From Candidatus Neomicrothrix sp. UBA672 (lineage in GTDB: Bacteria > Actinomycetota > Acidimicrobiia > Acidimicrobiales > MedAcidi-G1): a stretch of 8,736 bases of DNA. Positions 7,235 through 8,736 of the stretch are shown piece by piece. Numbering within the stretch: position 1 is the first letter of the stretch; each line of letters starts with the position of its first letter. The translations under genes were made by a program, and so were the position numbers. The DNA is taken from positions 889 through 9,624 of the forward strand of contig DBNM01000078.1 in the NCBI GenBank assembly GCA_002299135.1, in the 5' to 3' direction. The notes below the pieces were generated by a model, which saw only the letters and a program-made list of their open reading frames with translations, made no database searches and had not been told where the DNA came from.

Positions 7235-8383
7235 ATGAAATATGTGATTTGTGTGCCAGATGGTTGTGCCGACTTACCAGTTCCAGAGCTTGACGGAAGG
7301 ACCCCTTTAGAAGCAGCCAATATGCCGAATCTTGACTCTCTTGCTGCTAAAAGCACGTTAGGCAGAGCAGAAGTGATTCCAAGTGGCATGCCGCCGGGAA
7401 GTGATGTAGGAAACATGTCGATTTTCGGCTATGACCCAAGTCAATATCACACAGGACGTGCCCCGATCGAAGTTGCTGCGCTTGGAGTGAAATTAAGACC
7501 AGACCAAACAGCGTTCAGGTGTAATTTTGTAAAAGTAGTTGATGGAGTGATGATTGATTACGCAGGCGGGAATCCTTCTTCACATGAAGCAGAGAAGGTT
7601 ATTGATCAATTAAATAGAGAATTGGGAAACCCTGATGAGGGGATTTCCTTTTTACCAGGCGTCAGCTTTCGTAACGCAATGATCGCCCCTATGGATTATG
7701 TTGACGCGGTTTGCATCCCCCCACATGATTTAACAGGTGATTCAGTTGTATTGCCGTCTGGAAAATCAGGTCAAAAAATTTCTGATCTTATGGCTGCATC
7801 TGAGGAAATATTGGCTTCCTCAAGTTTAGAAGCAACGGGAATTTGGTTATGGGGCCAGGGAACCCAGCCTCAATTGCCGTCATTCAGTGAAGTTAATGGA
7901 GTGAATGCGGGTTTAGTTACAGCAGTTGACCTCGTTAGAGGTATTGGAAAATTAGCTGAAATGAAAGTGTGTGATATTCCAGGTGCAACCGGTTGGTACG
8001 ACACAGATTATGAAGGGAAGAGAGATATGGCTCTAAAAGAACTGGAGGGTGGTTTGGACTTATTCATAATTCACGTTGAGGCTACTGATGAAGCTGGTCA
8101 TGCTGGAAATGTTGAAGCTAAAGTTGAATCTCTCGAAAATTGGGATAGCCGTATTCTGAAAGGTTTGATTTCTGGTTTAGATGATTTAGGAGCATGGAGA
8201 ATGTTGATGCTTCCTGATCATGCAACTCCTTTGACGCTTCGTACACATACTCCTGATCCTGTTCCGTATCTCCTGTTTGATTCAGAAAAAGATTCTGATG
8301 GCGGTGTTTTTACCGAAATTGGCGTTTCGGAGATGCCCCTGGTTAAAGGGCATCAGCTTATGAAAGCCCTTTTATCCAGTTAA
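7235..8383 (+). CDS. ApgM-like protein, probable homoserine kinase
   Basis: A 382-residue member of the alkaline phosphatase superfamily, closest in style to archaeal-type cofactor-independent phosphoglycerate mutase (ApgM). Visible motifs: CVPDGCADLPVPELDGRTPL (6-25) with metal-binding D9; GSDVGNMSIFGYDP (55-68) with the catalytic serine S56; TGRAPIEVAALGV (73-85); PHDLTG (163-168); HVEATDEAGHAGN (280-292) with metal ligands D285 and H289; PDHATP (327-332); and THTPDPVPY (337-345). All expected metal ligands seem present. It fills the thrB slot between thrC and rho, and no GHMP-type kinase is seen. From memory, a subfamily of this family clustered with threonine genes is annotated as proposed homoserine kinase (TIGR02535, within TIGR00306). 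I therefore infer ATP-dependent phosphorylation of homoserine. Glycolytic 2-/3-phosphoglycerate interconversion is the alternative. The ATG has AGGATGAGAGAAG upstream and lies 38 bases after thrC. Family call strong (about 0.9); kinase role about 0.7. Confidence 0.85.
   Translation: MKYVICVPDGCADLPVPELDGRTPLEAANMPNLDSLAAKSTLGRAEVIPSGMPPGSDVGNMSIFGYDPSQYHTGRAPIEVAALGVKLRPDQTAFRCNFVKVVDGVMIDYAGGNPSSHEAEKVIDQLNRELGNPDEGISFLPGVSFRNAMIAPMDYVDAVCIPPHDLTGDSVVLPSGKSGQKISDLMAASEEILASSSLEATGIWLWGQGTQPQLPSFSEVNGVNAGLVTAVDLVRGIGKLAEMKVCDIPGATGWYDTDYEGKRDMALKELEGGLDLFIIHVEATDEAGHAGNVEAKVESLENWDSRILKGLISGLDDLGAWRMLMLPDHATPLTLRTHTPDPVPYLLFDSEKDSDGGVFTEIGVSEMPLVKGHQLMKALLSS
8345..8373 (+). terminator. terminator-like hairpin at the 3' end of the apgM-like gene
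   Basis: AAAGGGC (8345-8351) and GCCCTTT (8366-8372) pair perfectly over seven bases with a 14-base loop, and the 3' arm runs into TTTT (8370-8373). The A-stem, GC and T-run layout is that of an intrinsic terminator, but the T-run is short and it lies inside the last codons of the gene. It would close the hom-thrC-kinase operon ahead of the separate rho promoter. Confidence 0.35.
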
Positions 8384-8407
8384 ATAAAAGATTTTTGCAG
8401 GAAAAAA

Positions 8408-8436
8408 ATAAAAACTGTTTTTAACTAAGTTTTTGT
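8408..8436. terminator. weak A/T hairpin downstream of the operon
   Basis: AAAAACT (8410-8416) pairs with AGTTTTT (8428-8434) over seven bases, extendable to nine with one G-U, around an 11-base loop. It lies 26 bases after the apgM-like stop. It is nearly all A-T, so at best it is a weak terminator or 3'-end stabiliser. It overlaps the A/T-rich sequence just ahead of the proposed rho promoter. Confidence 0.25.
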
Positions 8437-8437
8437 G

Positions 8438-8466
8438 TTGTCGACTACTTGAGGTTCGCATACAGT
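8438..8466 (+). promoter_or_regulatory. candidate sigma-70-type promoter for rho
   Basis: TTGTCG (8438-8443) and TACAGT (8461-8466) are separated by exactly 17 bases. The -10 fits the actinobacterial TANNNT pattern and each element matches consensus at four of six positions. Transcription would begin near 8473, which is where the long-range helix of the leader begins, so the whole structured region would be in the transcript with a 5' UTR of about 163 bases. Confidence 0.45.
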
Positions 8467-8472
8467 ACAAGG

Positions 8473-8604
8473 TGTCGTTAAGGCCGAGGGCCTGATTGAC
8501 ATTCATCAGGTCTGATGGTTACACGAGTGTACGACCCAGAGCGTGTTTCGTTTTAACGGCAATTCAATTTCGGTGTTAAACCAATTTTCTAGAGAGGTTT
8601 AACC
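8473..8604 (+). ncRNA. structured 5' leader RNA of rho (candidate)
   Basis: The leader can form a closed multi-hairpin domain. TGTCGTTAA (8473-8481) pairs with TTAACGGCA (8553-8561) over nine pairs, one of them G-U. Inside are GGCC-GAG-GGCC (8482-8492), CATCA-GGTC-TGATG (8504-8517) and TACA-CGAG-TGTA (8520-8531). An alternative, CCTGAT with ATCAGG (8491-8496 and 8505-8510), excludes the first two. Downstream, GTTAAACC (8575-8582) pairs with GGTTTAAC (8596-8603), eight perfect pairs. A separate rho leader is expected from the known autoregulation of rho in E. coli. The fold here is my reading and was not computed; I know no named RNA family that it matches. Confidence 0.45.
8515..8556 (+). CDS. 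possible 13-codon upstream ORF in the rho leader
   Basis: ATG at 8515 opens a 13-residue reading frame, MVTRVYDPERVSF, ending at TAA (8554-8556). AGG (8508-8510) lies four bases upstream, a weak ribosome binding site. The stop codon sits in the 3' arm of the long-range leader helix, so a terminating ribosome would disrupt that helix. Short frames like this occur by chance; the position, not the peptide, makes it worth listing. Confidence 0.2.
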   Translation: MVTRVYDPERVSF

Positions 8605-8635
8605 CACAACACACAGAACACAGAGGTGTTTAAGT

Positions 8636-8736
8636 ATGGACTCGACTGAGTTACAAAGCGATTCATTGGAAGCCAAAGGGCGAGATGAACTTATTACTAT
8701 TGCCACGGCTTTAGGAGGGAAACCTGCTTCACGTGC
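8636..8736 (+). CDS. rho: transcription termination factor Rho, N-terminal fragment
   Basis: The first 33 codons and two further bases are present; the gene runs off the window edge. The peptide starts MDSTELQSDSLEAKGR and continues through DELITIATALGGKPASR. The pattern L-E-x-K-x-x-D-E-L-x-x-I-A-x-x-L-G-G fits the Rho N-terminal (Rho_N, SAP-like) helical domain that precedes the RNA-binding cold-shock domain and the hexameric ATPase. Rho loads on nascent RNA and terminates transcription in the cytosol. AGAGGTG (8622-8628) lies seven bases before the ATG. The position after the threonine operon is that of rho in Actinobacteria. The RNA-binding and ATPase domains are not visible, so the call rests on the N-terminal pattern and context. 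A different Rho_N-containing protein is possible but less likely. Confidence 0.82.
   Translation, partial: MDSTELQSDSLEAKGRDELITIATALGGKPASR

Overview
The window looks like a chromosomal segment of an AT-leaning actinobacterium. By eye the GC content is in the low-to-mid 40s percent (not computed). The main clue is gene order: argS-lysA-hom-thrC-[kinase slot]-rho, all on the + strand. This matches the arrangement known from Mycobacterium tuberculosis (argS-lysA-thrA-thrC-thrB-rho) and many other Actinobacteria. With its moderate GC content and the protein style, a marine or freshwater lineage such as the Acidimicrobiia is my best guess. That is inference, not proof. I see no mobile element, CRISPR array, tRNA or rRNA.

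Layout. Positions 74-973 encode a ten-helix EamA/DMT-type transporter. Positions 1074-1370 encode a small beta-rich protein of unknown function that starts with GTG behind a strong ribosome binding site. A 147-base leader (1371-1517) with two good dyads precedes argS (1518-3155, arginyl-tRNA synthetase). argS overlaps lysA (3155-4426, diaminopimelate decarboxylase) by one base. After a 53-base gap carrying a 7-bp inverted repeat come hom (4480-5784, homoserine dehydrogenase with ACT domain), thrC (5799-7196, long-form threonine synthase) and an apgM-like gene (7235-8383). A 252-base, strongly structured spacer then leads to the first 33 codons of rho (8636 to the window edge).

How the genes work together. 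LysA ends the lysine branch of the aspartate pathway. Hom makes homoserine, a kinase should make O-phosphohomoserine, and ThrC turns that into threonine. The expected GHMP-type kinase ThrB is absent. Its exact slot, between thrC and rho, holds an alkaline-phosphatase-superfamily protein of the archaeal phosphoglycerate mutase (ApgM) type. The most likely reading is that this protein is the homoserine kinase, a non-orthologous replacement; glycolytic phosphoglycerate mutase is the alternative. ThrC is also the long form rather than the roughly 360-residue form of mycobacteria, so two consecutive steps differ from the textbook actinobacterial operon.

The non-coding parts are of interest too. 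The rho leader can fold into a multi-hairpin domain closed by a 9-bp long-range helix, with competing alternative pairings and a possible 13-codon upstream ORF. The argS leader holds a 10-bp hairpin close to the start codon. The 3' end of the apgM-like gene contains two mutually exclusive 7-bp hairpins, one of them terminator-like.
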